Below, piece by piece: positions 54,196 through 63,922 of a DNA stretch of 64,000 bases; the first letter of the stretch is position 1, and every line of letters starts with the position of its first letter. The notes below the pieces were generated by a model. That model was not told the DNA's origin, did not search any database, and worked only from the letters and a program-made list of their open reading frames with translations. The position numbers and the translations under genes are program-made. Origin of the DNA: Magicicada septendecula (lineage: Eukaryota > Arthropoda > Insecta > Hemiptera > Cicadidae); the NCBI GenBank assembly GCA_034769895.1, contig CM068370.1, positions 33,989,747 to 34,053,746 on the forward strand, written 5' to 3'.

Positions 54196-54550
54196 CGTGT
54201 GTGTCAGACAATCCCGGTCGAAGTGAGGAGCGGGACGGGTGTAGGGGTTATGATGTCCTTGTTTGACGATGACACGAAGGGCGGATTAGTATGCGAACGA
54301 GTCGCTTCATTCTCGGCCGGGATAGCACAACGAAGACAAACAAATGCTGATCTACCGTCCTCTCAGAGCGGCGAACACGTAATCCCTGCTCACACACACG
54401 CGCGCGCGCGCGTGCAGAGGCGAAGACTCCTGCAGTGTTGTCTCTACTCGTGTCGTGTTTTGGGGGATTTCATTGGAAATATTGTATATAATTTAGCTTT
54501 CAGTATTGTGAATGTGTCGTTCTGTAGGGCAAACAGTGCGAAATAAGAAA
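54195..54550 (+). other. CpG-rich intronic patch
   Basis: A stretch much richer in CpG than its neighbours, with a (CA)(CG)n run at 54390-54412. It contains a 115-codon frame without any recognisable domain. It could be an alternative promoter or first exon of the host gene, or simply a GC-rich single-copy patch. Confidence 0.3.
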
Positions 54551-55004
54551 TAATACACACTGAACACAATAAAGAAGAGTTTAATATTGCCGTAAAAATG
54601 AGCGAAATAATTTTGTACTTTCGCATAACGGGATATGCCACTGATTCATGGCCATAAATTTCTCAAAAAAAAAACGAAGCCGTAAACTTGTCATCTGGGA
54701 AGATCATTTTTGTTTAAACAGTTCTTCTGCCTTTTCCATGCTTCCACTCGACCAGTCCTAATCTCCGCCTACAAAATAACTATTTTCCGGTGTAATAGAT
54801 CGATGTTACTACTTGGTCTCTGCCTTTTATAGAAATTACAAAAACACGTGTTTTGTTTATTTCTGCGTGTATTGCAGGGCTACACGGGAGCGGATGCCAA
54901 CTATTTGCCGTTTGATTCACGCGTTGTAAAAAAAAAAAATGCACAAACGTTGTGAAAAATTTACTAACTGGTTTTTATACGTTGTCATATATACAAAATT
55001 TTGT

Positions 55005-55291
55005 TGACATTAAAATTTGGCTACCTGGCTACTAATCTAGAGGTCCCGGGTTCGATTCCCGGGCCCGCACCATAAAATCAAGGTGCGTTTTTCAGCCCCC
55101 AGGTCGACTCAGCCTGTTGAAAGTGAGTACCTGGAATAACATCCTGGGGATAATAATGGACGGCTGAAGCGTAGTGCTGGCCACACTGCCTTCCTTGTAT
55201 GCCGTACGGCTGACGTAAGGCAGCCTACCCTGCCTGACTCCTAAGCTGCTTCGGTGGTACACATGGGAGCCATTATTATTATTATTATTAT
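55005..55291 (+). mobile_element. tRNA-derived SINE, copy 1
   Basis: Starts near TGGCTACCTGG (A-box like), followed 30 bp on by the B box GGTTCGATTCC inside a perfect T-arm hairpin (CCGGG TTCGATT CCCGG). Then about 200 bp of unrelated body (CAGCCCCCAGGTCGACTCAG ... GCTTCGGTGGTACACATGGG) and an (ATT)n tail at 55273-55290. RNA polymerase III would use the boxes. LINE enzymes made the copy. There is no matching 5' acceptor strand, so it is not a functional tRNA. Confidence 0.8.
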
Positions 55292-55689
55292 AAAATTTTG
55301 GCAAAGTTTAGTTCCCCTTAACTGGAAATTAAATACACTGTTGGTCATCTGATTCCGAAACTTATCTAACATGTTGGTTTCTGTACACATCTATACATCT
55401 TATCTATGTTGGTTTCTGTTCGCTTTGTAACTAAAATTTTCCTGGAATAGCAAGTCCCGTGATGCGGAAGTACCAATAATACTACTGTTTGGGATTCAGG
55501 TAGGCCTACTGCTTTTGGAAAAATTAATAATATGTTTATCGCTCTTATAGCTTTCTCTATTACAAAATTGTCTTCAAAATTAAAAGAGGAATCTTATGGC
55601 TGAAAGTTGATGTATGGAAAGTATTCTTATGAAAATATATCGGTCCTCCCCCTCGCTCAATTAGTTGATCTCGGGGGGGGGGGTCTACA

Positions 55690-55725
55690 TAGGTCCTCAT
55701 GATGACAATAAATATTACCGAAACG
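55690..55725 (+). other. Decayed hammerhead-like motif
   Basis: CATGATGA, a poor AT-rich stem, then CCGAAACGTCGTC. The core and the stem are both damaged. Weakest of the set. Confidence 0.2.
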
Positions 55726-55817
55726 TCGTCACAACCAAATTAATATTTTTGTTATACTTTTTGATCAATCCTCCGTAAAGCTTCCATCGTAAATAAAAAG
55801 TCAGAACCGAAACGTAA

Positions 55818-56050
55818 GTATGTTACGACGGTCTCCTGATCGTCGTATGGTACAGTGGAAACAAAATACAAGACACCAATGAAGTCGCTAATCACCAGCT
55901 TTAATTGTCACAATAATTATCACAGTTATCAACAAGACAGCCTCTTACAACAAATCAAATAAAAATTGTTCACACGCAATAATAATATCAACGAGTGTCG
56001 CACAATTATAAAACACATAACACTGTGCCACAATACTACGAACCGCACTC
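55818..56050 (+). repeat. Dispersed repeat E, copy 2
   Basis: TGTTACGACGGTCTCCTGAT, GTGGAAACAAAATACAAGAC, CACACGCAATAATAATATCA; a diverged copy of 38950-39170. Here the similarity may extend a little further to the right. Confidence 0.65.
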
Positions 56051-56154
56051 GAATAAATCGCAACTCAAACTGAACTGAGCGACGACTGGGGGTTGAAGCG
56101 CGGGTCGCGAGTAGTGCAGTGTCCCGAGTCTCAGAAAGGACTCCTGCCATTGGG

Positions 56155-57120
56155 TCAGATTGAGTTCTTTTTATATTATTTTATCTATTTATGGGGTGTC
56201 TGAAGCGGCCTGCGATTGGGACTAACAAACGAGGTCGCTTCCAGGACTCACCTGGTCGCGGGGTGTATTTACCAAGTCCGGCAATGAGGGAATTGTGGGT
56301 CACTCTGTCGGAACGAACATGGAATCTACGCGCCAGGCGTCTCACGGTGTCATCAAAAGAGCGGACACCGAGTCCTCTCCTCAAAAGACGAGAAGAGTAC
56401 CTCCGGGGGACTTTACACGCAAGCTTCAGTCCCCGGTCGAGTACGCGCTGGAGCGCTGTTCTATGACCACGAGCCAGGTATCCCCAAACAGGACAGGCGT
56501 AGGTAATCACGGGGAAACACGTACGAGTTGACTATGAGCTTACCTAGCCGAGGGGTCATTGCCGGATTAGACAGCACGGGCCAGAGTCTACTGAGTTGCG
56601 CCGAAGCGCGTTGACGGATGTATTGTGTATGGGTTCGCCAGGTGAGTCGGGAGTCCACGTGGAGCCCGAGGTACTTGACGCTGTTGGTCCAGGGTACCTC
56701 GACGGGTCCTACTTTGAGCGGCCGAGGTCGCTTGCGTTTACGCGAGAATATTACCGCGGCTTTCTTGGAGGCGTTAACGGCAACTCTCCAGTCATCGGTC
56801 CACCCGACATACGCGTCGAGTTGGCGCTGGAGCTTGATTGCCGCATAACTTGCGTTCGGCTCTGAGGCAAAAGCCGCAGTGTCGTCCGCGAACAGCGACA
56901 ATTTAACTCCAGGAACTCGGGGCGTGTCGTTGACAAACAGCGAGAACAGGAGAGGCCCAAGTACACTTCCCTGAGGGACTCCAGCGGTAATACGCCTCTC
57001 TGAAGAGAGAGCGTGGTCTATTCTCACTCGGAAGCTACGGTCTCGCAGAAAGCTGCCGATCAAGTGAACGTAGCAATCTGGGAGAAGGACTTCATTGAAC
57101 TGAGCGTCGCTGAGTACTTT
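56155..57120 (-). mobile_element. Jockey-like LINE, 3' half
   Basis: The minus strand reads VLSDAQFNEVLLPDCYVHLI, GSFLRDRSFRVRIDHALSSE, then motif B RITAGVPQGSVLGPLLFSLF, the catalytic SLFADDTAAFAS, VAVNASKKAAVIFSRKRKRP, VKYLGLHVDSRLTWRTHTQY, then across a frameshift near 56500 ITYACPVWGYLARGHRTALQ, VLDRGLKLACKVPRRYSSRL and HPINR-stop. The FADD catalytic box and VPQGSVLGP are intact. It is cut 5' at about 57118, so no endonuclease. One frameshift, so relatively young. GC-rich for this window. Jockey-clade elements use target-primed reverse transcription. Confidence 0.93.
56461..57063 (-). pseudogene. Jockey-like reverse transcriptase core (open frame)
   Basis: A 200-codon open frame of the element above with VPQGSVLGPLLF at residues about 29-40 and FADD at about residues 58-61. 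A frame change near 56500 separates it from the YACPVWG thumb/C-terminal part (56181-56510). Confidence 0.88.
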
Positions 57121-57124
57121 TATT

Positions 57125-58235
57125 TATACCCCGCTGAGGTTCCAGAATATTCCCTAATAGGCGTCTACTAGAAAATACTAGAACTTAATTGATTGGGGCC
57201 TGGAGCACAGCGCGCGCGGACCGGAAAAGGCTCGTTGCGGACGCGTGACAAGTGTCACGTATGCCTAATATTGTCTTTCATCTCAAAGTAGCAGCAATAC
57301 GTACGCACACACACACATTACAGCCTGGCTCCGCTGGAATAGCCGAGAAACACGTACCATGTTCTGTAATGTCATCACAGTATTTACGAAATTATAATTT
57401 AAGACTTCTACTCTAGCTGTTCAAGTAGAATTACCGGTAACCTAGTCTGCGAATTTTAAATGTCTGTCACCGAATTTGTATTTTATGTTGTTTACGGTAT
57501 TTACAGTTTTCATTCCTTCACGGAGCAGGCCACACGAAATATGCGTTAACTCACTTTCTAACTGGCTGCAGGACTAATGGACAGGTTATTGTTCCCACCA
57601 CACCAGTGCGCGCATATTGTCAATTCCGCTTTTATAAACTCTACCGTAAAACAAACCAGACGCCAGCTCACCAAAAATAAACAGTTGTGAAGTGCTTACT
57701 TAACAGAGACTACGGGACGGGACGGACTCCATCTGTTTGACGCGTTAATGGTGGTCTACTTAGTTGGGAGATTTATAGTCTCCGGGTGTACACCCTACTA
57801 CCACGTGTTATGAACTGGCGTCCGTCCGTTATTTGTTTCAATTATTAAATTATTATTTATACAGGGCATCATCTTTTGTGCTTTGTTGAATACGCGCGGC
57901 GATTTAGGGGCCATATGTTCGCATTAATAGACATTCTCCTGTTTTCTGTCTACGGATGTAAATACACAGGTCATCAGCTTTCGTAAAAATCTTCCGTTAT
58001 CAAACCGGTAGGATTAAGTGTTGGTTAAATGAAAATCGTAGATCCTAGGATTTCCGGTTTCGCAAATCACGTCTTCTTTTCAGCATCGTTCATACATTTA
58101 TACTTCAACTGAGTTTTTAAATTGGCATAATATGCCCTATTCCCTATTTGTATCCTGTCATGTATTGTCGTGTTTACGGACCCTTCATTATCTATCATGG
58201 ACCCAGGTATCTGAACTTGTTAACTGCATCATCAA
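57125..58235. other. Unassigned intronic stretch
   Basis: No exon recognised. Confidence 0.4.
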
Positions 58236-58239
58236 ATGA

Positions 58240-58370
58240 ATTGTCCTCCATTCTTCTTAATTGGCGCTACAGCTCTTGGAGAGCCTTGGCCTCCTGAACA
58301 ATCCGCCTCCAGTCGTTTCGATCTTCTGCTCTCAGTCTGCATCTTTTTACACCGAGCCTGCGCAATATTA
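58240..58370 (-). mobile_element. LINE extreme 3' coding end
   Basis: The minus strand reads LRRLGVKRCRLRAEDRNDWR then RIVQEAKALQEL-stop, matching the DRxxWRxIVxEAKAxxGL terminus of LINE proteins. Confidence 0.75.
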
Positions 58371-58855
58371 CAACTTGTTATCACTTAATGCAACGACATA
58401 ATTATCAAGTGGATTTTTTGGAAGTATTTTTACAGTATTTAAAGTATATTGACAGTGTCACGATTGTCTTTTGTTACCCTGATAAAAGTGTGACAGAACT
58501 GCGTGGAAACGTCTCCTATTACTTCGCTGTACCTGCTTTATCACTTCGTTCAAATACAGGTTGCCAAAGAGTGTAACTCACTCATTTGCATGGTACAACC
58601 ATTTCTTGTTACAGCGGGGTCACTCATGATCTTATATGTGCGAAACCGAACTTTGTTACCAGCGAAAGAATTCACTAAACTGACTTTTTGTGCTATGATT
58701 ATTAAGTTTTACTTACTGCATTTTATTATAGTTGTGGTTGTTTGCTACGAAGATAAAAGAGAACCATTGTTATGGAGAACCATACATGACTTCCATGTTC
58801 TAAGATTTATATTTAAAATCATTTTCGAAATGAAATATTTCCATAGAAACTGCTT

Positions 58856-59030
58856 CTTTCTACTTCTTTCTTCAGCCTTAACCACAGTCCCGGGTCACTA
58901 AAGTATACCACCTCACGTTAGCGCACTCGATTTTCACTGATGATGGCAGTCGATGGCACTGCCGAAACGTCTGGTTTTGTAGAAACCGTTGGACCACGCC
59001 CAAACAGCCCGGGAAGGAATTTTAACAACA
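58856..59030 (+). repeat. Single-arm AACAGCCCGG element inserted in repeat D
   Basis: Reads from about CCCGGGTCACTAAAG through the motif to GGACCACGCCCAAACAGCCC and GGGAAGGAATTTTAAC. Only one arm is present. Confidence 0.75.
58937..58971 (+). other. Hammerhead-like core motif, locus 11
   Basis: CTGATGA (58937-58943), T, perfect 6-bp stem GGCAGT/ACTGCC with a 7-nt loop, GAAA, ACGT (58967-58970), C58971. TGG after the C pairs with TCA before the core. With locus 5 (GGCAGT/ACTGTC and TGT/ACA) this shows paired changes in stems I and II. Confidence 0.5.
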
Positions 59031-59524
59031 AACTACTTCTTTGTTCCCGATAACGTAGTACACATATAAAATTTTACACCCTCCTCCTTCAACAACCCTT
59101 TTCGTTTATAGATATTTCATCTACCTTTCTACAGTAGATTATTATGGCCTTCTTTTCAGGATACTTAACTTATCAAAATTAAGTACTTTACTCTTGTTAA
59201 AACTTAAAACGTTGCAGGTAAACTACCCCTTCCCCTTAACCGATCTTCACCAAAATCAATAGGCCTTGAGTCCTTTACCACTCAGGCACATATGCAAAAA
59301 ATTATTTTATTCTGTTTGAATTTTCTGCAGTTATCGTTCGCCATAGAAAAAATTCGACACAGACACACACACACACACACATACACTTTTCGAAAAATGA
59401 CTTCTTCATGTTTTGAGGGTAGTTCATCAGAATCAGCCCTTATCTCGAACATCAGCCCTTATTTTTTTTCGCCGTCACCATACTTCCATTTCATTATGGA
59501 ACATGGAAGTAAAAACACTTTGCG

Positions 59525-59900
59525 CTGTCGCTTTTCCAACGTCATTATCTGCACGGCGAATCGTTATCTTTCTCTCTATTATTTATCATTATATTAATAT
59601 TATTATCATTAAATACAATGTAGATAGGCCTATATGTGTGAATAAAAATCACGTTTACATATGTATAATGATTAAACAATATAATGATTACTTTCGTAAA
59701 GCAAGGCTGTTTTGTGGAAAGCTTTCAAACGTAGGCCTATGCGTTTCGAAGTGCCTGACATCTGTCTTCAGTAGAATTCACACAAATTGCTGCTGCAATC
59801 AAAGAATTTTACAAATTAAACCCTAAGTAAAATATGGTTGTGTTAGACATAAACTGAATGTAATAATAATATTTTTTTTTTTTTTTACCATGTTTATCTT
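59525..59900. other. Unassigned intronic stretch
   Basis: Mostly AT-rich, with two TAGGCCTA (59625, 59732) and a motif-like relic on the minus strand at 59739-59771 (CTGAAGAC then GAAACGCAT). Confidence 0.4.
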
Positions 59901-59907
59901 CTTCTGA

Positions 59908-60099
59908 TAGTTCCTATCCGTTTCGGATGTTGAATATCATACAGGCTATTTTAACTTTCTGTACTTCTGCATAGTTCCTATCCGTTTCGGATGTTGAATA
60001 TCATACAGGCTATTTTAACTTTCTGTACTTCTGCATAGTTCCTATCCGTTTCGGATGTTGAATATCATACAGGCTATTTTAACTTTCTGTACTTCTGCA
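59908..60099 (-). repeat. 64-bp unit in three exact tandem copies
   Basis: The unit runs TAGTTCCTATCCGTTTCGGA to TTTCTGTACTTCTGCA. On the minus strand it codes the last residues of the adjacent LINE (AEVQKVKIACMIFNIRNG-stop), so the 3' end of that LINE has been triplicated. Confidence 0.95.
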
Positions 60100-60535
60100 C
60101 GGAATAAGTTAGTTGTATTATATATATATGACCTGCCAAACCAGGTCCTTAAATTTCTCAGTCATGATATTCTCGGTCGCCCAACCCGCCCTCTCTTTCC
60201 AAGTACTTTTCTCTGTAGTATGGAGTGAAATAAGTAAAATCTCTGTTCATTTCTCATGAGATGTCCCAGATAGTGAAGCTTCCTTATCTTCACTGTGTTA
60301 ATAACTTCCTTATGTATCTTCATCTTTCTAAGAACACCAACATTACTTCTATGTGGTGTCCATGAAATGCTCAGTATTCTACGGTAGAGCCACATTTCGA
60401 AAGATTCCAATTTCTTAGTTGTGGCTTCAGTCATATTCCAAGATTCTACACCGTAGAAGAGGAACGAGAATACGTAACAGCGTAGAAGTCTCATCTTTGT
60501 GTTTACCATATTTATACCATGGAACAATTATAATT
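60100..60535 (-). mobile_element. LINE C-terminal fragment, nearly intact
   Basis: The minus strand reads MVNTKMRLLRCYVFSFLFYG, VESWNMTEATTKKLESFEMW, LYRRILSISWTPHRSNVGVL, KLHYLGHLMRN, GKRGRVGRPRISWLRNLRTW and FGRSYIYNTTNLFRAEVQK. No stop for about 140 codons up to the tandem units. A different LINE clade from the others here (ISWT and RRISWL style). Confidence 0.9.
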
Positions 60536-60938
60536 TTCGCGTTCACTGGAATTTATAATTTTAAAAATAACGAGTTATAGTTATAGTTAATCACCGAAGT
60601 GGTTGGTAACTGTTTTACACAGTTAAAATTAAATTTGGAGCGTTATCACAATAATATAGTTTTGTTGAACTCCATTACTAGGAATCCACTTAGAGGGGAA
60701 ACAATTAGGCCAACTTCATAAGTGCATTAAACGCAAAATTAGTTGAATTGTTTTCTTTTTAATTTTCACTGAGACGGTAACCACAATGTGTATTGTTATA
60801 AACAGAACAATATTCTCAGTTTACAACAAAATTAAAAGACAATATTACAATAATATAAACTTGAAAAACTAAAGCAAAAGGGATACAAAGACGAAGAACA
60901 CACATTGATCGAATATTCTCGTTACAGCAAATTGTTGG
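60535..60938. other. Unassigned AT-rich stretch
   Basis: Nothing recognised. Confidence 0.4.
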
Positions 60939-60939
60939 G

Positions 60940-61385
60940 TTTAACTGAAGTTACAAAGAATGCCTTTTAAATTTTTTCTTCTCCTTCTTTCTTTAACTTC
61001 CTTGTTAGAACTCTGTCCTGTTCTATCACAACGGTCCAATATGCTGTCACTCCACCTCTTGCTTGGCCGACCAATGCTCCTCTTGGTTTTTGCTTGGCTA
61101 TCTCTTGCCTTTTTCACTAGCCTTGTGTCATCCATTCTTGATATGTGTTCGTCCCGTATCCTTCTTCTTTCCGCAATCCAAGAATTAATGTCTGTTACAT
61201 TACACGTTTCTGTTATACTAGAGTTTGGCAACCTATCGTACCTTGTCTTTTCTAGTATCCTCCGTAATACAGTAATTTCTATTGTTTGTCGTTTTCTCTG
61301 AGTTGTTGCCGTATCTGGCTTGGTCTCTACTGGACGTGTTGTGCTTTTGTAAACCCTAGTTTGGCTTCTTGTGTGAGGTATTTAT
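60940..61385 (-). mobile_element. LINE C-terminal fragment
   Basis: The minus strand reads LRKRQTIEITVLRRILEKTR, then CNVTDINSWIAERRRI, RDEHISRMDDTRLVKKARDS and KRSIGRPSKRWSDS, a LINE tail with GHISRM-like and GRPxKRWSDS motifs. 5' truncated. Confidence 0.85.
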
Positions 61386-61389
61386 TATT

Positions 61390-62430
61390 CCATATATAAG
61401 GTTATTCATGCATCCAGTAATTCTTCTTGCTTTCATCAATTAGTGTTCTATTTTTTCATCTGACCTACTGTTATTTGTAAGCCTGGAGTTTAAGTAGTCT
61501 ATCATTTTCAGTTTATTAATTTATTAATTTTCTCTGCCAATAATTCGTTTTTAAACTGAGAGAAAACCAAAGATGCCGATTTGAATGACTGAAACGTATG
61601 TCCGGATAAATAAATTAGAAAATAAAAGCGGGGCTCCACCATTGTAACTGGCTCGTGTTTGTTTAACGACATAAACAAATTCCATAACACAAACGCATGA
61701 GCACTCAGTTGCTGTCTTACGATTTATGCCTACACGCGTGCGTTGTAAATGTAAAGGATATTAAAAAGAATACCACGTTGGGAAAACGCGTTCCAAAGCG
61801 GAGAGAATATATAGAGTTGGCCGGATTACACGTGATCAGAAAGAAAGCTGACACGCGTAATCCGGGATTACCCCGCGGAGCGCTGCTGTTTGAAACTCGT
61901 GTGTGTCCCTTACCCAGGTATTCGTTACACAACTTACTGGACTCGATGTACCTCGTTACGGATTTCAAAATCCGCTGTTTAAAGATCTTTGTATCCATAA
62001 AATTTTATCAGATAATAAAATCCAATGGCCACAACTTACGTAAACCAAGATCTACCAAGATTTCACTCGGATATTTCTACGATTACTTTTTAAAAGCAGA
62101 TAAATTGATCCTTACGTACTAAATGGTTAGAAATGGAACTATGTGTGTGTGTGTGTGTGTTTGACTGTAAGACGTACACACTGTAAGTCCCTATATTTCA
62201 TGGCACTTGAGACTGTTTACTAAAATGACACAGGCAACATTTTATTTTTTTACTTGACTACGTAGTTCATTTAAAATAATTTTTATTAAAATATTTCTCG
62301 TTTCGCATTTTCATCTGGTTGAGGTGCTTATTAAATAAACTTTTCTTCACCGATGTGGGACTGCGAATTACCTCCTACCCACCTGAGTACTTGAGAATTT
62401 AAGGTAATCTTTTTATTTCTTATCGCGTAG
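61390..62430. other. Unassigned stretch
   Basis: A 141-codon forward frame at 61697 lacks any recognisable domain and is mirrored by a reverse frame. Regarded as chance. A (TG)n run lies at 62141-62161. Confidence 0.4.
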
Positions 62431-62431
62431 A

Positions 62432-62531
62432 AGATAATAATAATAATGGCTCCCATGTGTACCACCGAAGCAGCTTAGGAGTCAGGCAGGGTAGGCTGCC
62501 TTATGTGAGCCGTACGGCATACAAGCAAGGC
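62432..62531 (-). mobile_element. tRNA-derived SINE, copy 2 (3' part)
   Basis: The reverse complement of the last 100 bp of the SINE at 55005-55291 (ATGGCTCCCATGTGTACCAC then GAAGCAGCTTAGGAGTCAGG), with the tail seen here as ATAATAATAATA. The tRNA-like head is missing (5' truncation). Confidence 0.88.
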
Positions 62532-62534
62532 AGT

Positions 62535-63395
62535 CCAGGAAGTGCGTAAAGTGCATATAAAAAAGGATAGACAGGATTTGGAGATATGAAGTGAGGGTGA
62601 GATTAAAGGTTGGGACACGAGTCTCTCCCGGAAAACGGACGTGAGAGAGAACCAATGCTCCGTGGGCAGGAGTGCGCTTTCCAGACGTAGTAGCCTATAT
62701 CCTCCGCCGGGAACATGACGGTGTCTACCCGCTGCCCCGAATTTTGTACTATCCCTAAAAGCAGGGTTGACATTTCCCTGATCCACCGTTCCGAAGCCTC
62801 TGTCCTCACCATGGTCTTCTTCACCAATGGCAGATGAAGCTAGTCTCTTACAGGGGTGCTTTCAGCGAATCTTTGTGGAAGCGACTGGAAATGGTCTACA
62901 CTCATAGATGTGTTGAAGAAGACTTAACAATGTAGAAGGATGAGAAGAAGAATAAGGGGAGAAGGAGGAGGAGGAGGCGGAGGAGAAAACGAAGAAGAAT
63001 AAGAAATAAAAACCTATTCTTTATCTGCTCTGATGGTAATATGGAAGTGTATTATAAAAAGCGTTCGTTCTATCACACTCAAAAAGTATGTCTGTAAACC
63101 CCAATTTGGAGTGTCGAATTATTTTTGTCCTGATAAGTGTACAAGGTTTCAGATACATTGACGGCTGATGGGAACACCATCATCTGCCTTACTTTTTATG
63201 TTTTTGTATTATGCGGCTATTGATCTTCCTGTACATTTTTGTTATGTTTCTTATAGTGGGAACTAAAATTAGAGTAAGGCAGTTAACGTAACTTGGCTCC
63301 AATTCATCGTGCAAGTCTGCAGTACATTAATGTAGCCATGTTTTCCAGTCCTGTCCTGCTCGTGCTGCCCTCTCGTCGCTGCAAGACTTACTCTA
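62535..63395. other. Unassigned stretch
   Basis: 62560-62870 is GC-richer with short frames on the minus strand of no known family. 62930-63010 is purine-rich (GAGGAGGAGGCGGAGGAG). Confidence 0.4.
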
Positions 63396-63455
63396 AAGCC
63401 TAGTTTACACCTGACGAGTATTCGCCCGAGACAGTGAACTCGCGCCCGAGTACTT

Positions 63456-63755
63456 GTGTTCTCGTGCAAAGTTTCAAGTTATGCACTTAAAATGGCATCA
63501 AAGTGGGACTGTGCAACCACTGTTGCCTTCAAACAGGAGTACAAAGCATATGAGTGCGTGTGGGACTCCAAGTCAAAGTTACATAAGCATAAGGCAATGC
63601 CTGATGCTGCTTATAAGAGCATTGCAACTGCAATGAATACAAGATGGTTTCGAAGCTCAAGATGTCAGAATTTACGTTCTACGCATGCCCAAGAAATGAA
63701 GAAAATTGATGACTCAAAGAAGTCGGCATCGGGAGTGACAGCATTTACGAATCGA
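63456..63755 (+). pseudogene. MADF-domain protein of a PIF/Harbinger element (truncated)
   Basis: It reads FKQEYKAYECVWDSKSKL, then YKSIATAMNTRWFRSS, CQNLRSTHAQEMKKIDDSKK and SASG. This is the MADF (Myb/SANT-like) fold: an acidic/aromatic first helix with the VWD in place of LWD, and the NLRxxYxxExKKxxxSKKSGAG third part. Such proteins bind DNA and the transposase of Harbinger elements. ATG codons at 63456 and 63492 (MASKWDC) are both possible starts. The second fits the element better. The frame runs into unrelated sequence after SASGV. Confidence 0.8.
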
Positions 63756-63922
63756 ATGACAGCACCCCTTCTTAATATCCATGTTCTAGTCCACATCCGT
63801 TTCTTTTTTTTTTTTTTTGCTAACTCATTTTCCAATATTTGTATCAACGTAGGAATAATAAGGTTGGCGTAATCCTTGAAAATGTTCTTTATTCTCTTCA
63901 GTTTATTACGTCCATCATTCAT
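63756..63922 (-). pseudogene. PIF/Harbinger transposase, N-terminal piece
   Basis: The minus strand reads MNDGRNKLKRIKNIFKDYAN, LIIPTLIQILENELAKKKKK and RMWTRTWILRRG, like the start of Harbinger nuclease proteins, where a basic run is followed by RRxWVxPILRRR. The DDE catalytic core is missing because of the internal deletion. The Met at 63922 lies in a plausible position inside the right TIR-proximal region. Confidence 0.6.

Larger units (their letters stand above)
58780..59520 (+). repeat. Dispersed repeat D, copy 3
   Basis: Matches 30560-31125 (same strand), including CATGACTTCCATGTTCTAAG and CAGTAGATTATTATGGCCTT. It is broken at about 58856-59030 by the AACAGCC-superfamily piece: AGAAACTGCTTCTTTC is on the left and AAACTACTTCTTTGTTCCC on the right, so a short target duplication (ACTNCTTCTTT) is likely. 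Confidence 0.85.

Noticed and set aside
54199..54546. 115-codon frame as a gene
   Set aside because: No domain. It crosses a CA/CG repeat. Reported only as a CpG-rich patch.
55020..55075. Possible tRNA gene with a perfect T-arm
   Set aside because: No matching 5' acceptor strand or normal cloverleaf. It is the head of a SINE.
61697..62122. 141-codon frame
   Set aside because: No recognisable domain and an overlapping reverse frame of similar length.
63165..63190. GGCTGATGGGAACACCATCATC, looking like part of the motif
   Set aside because: The CTGANGA core and GAAA strand are both absent. Only a simple hairpin.
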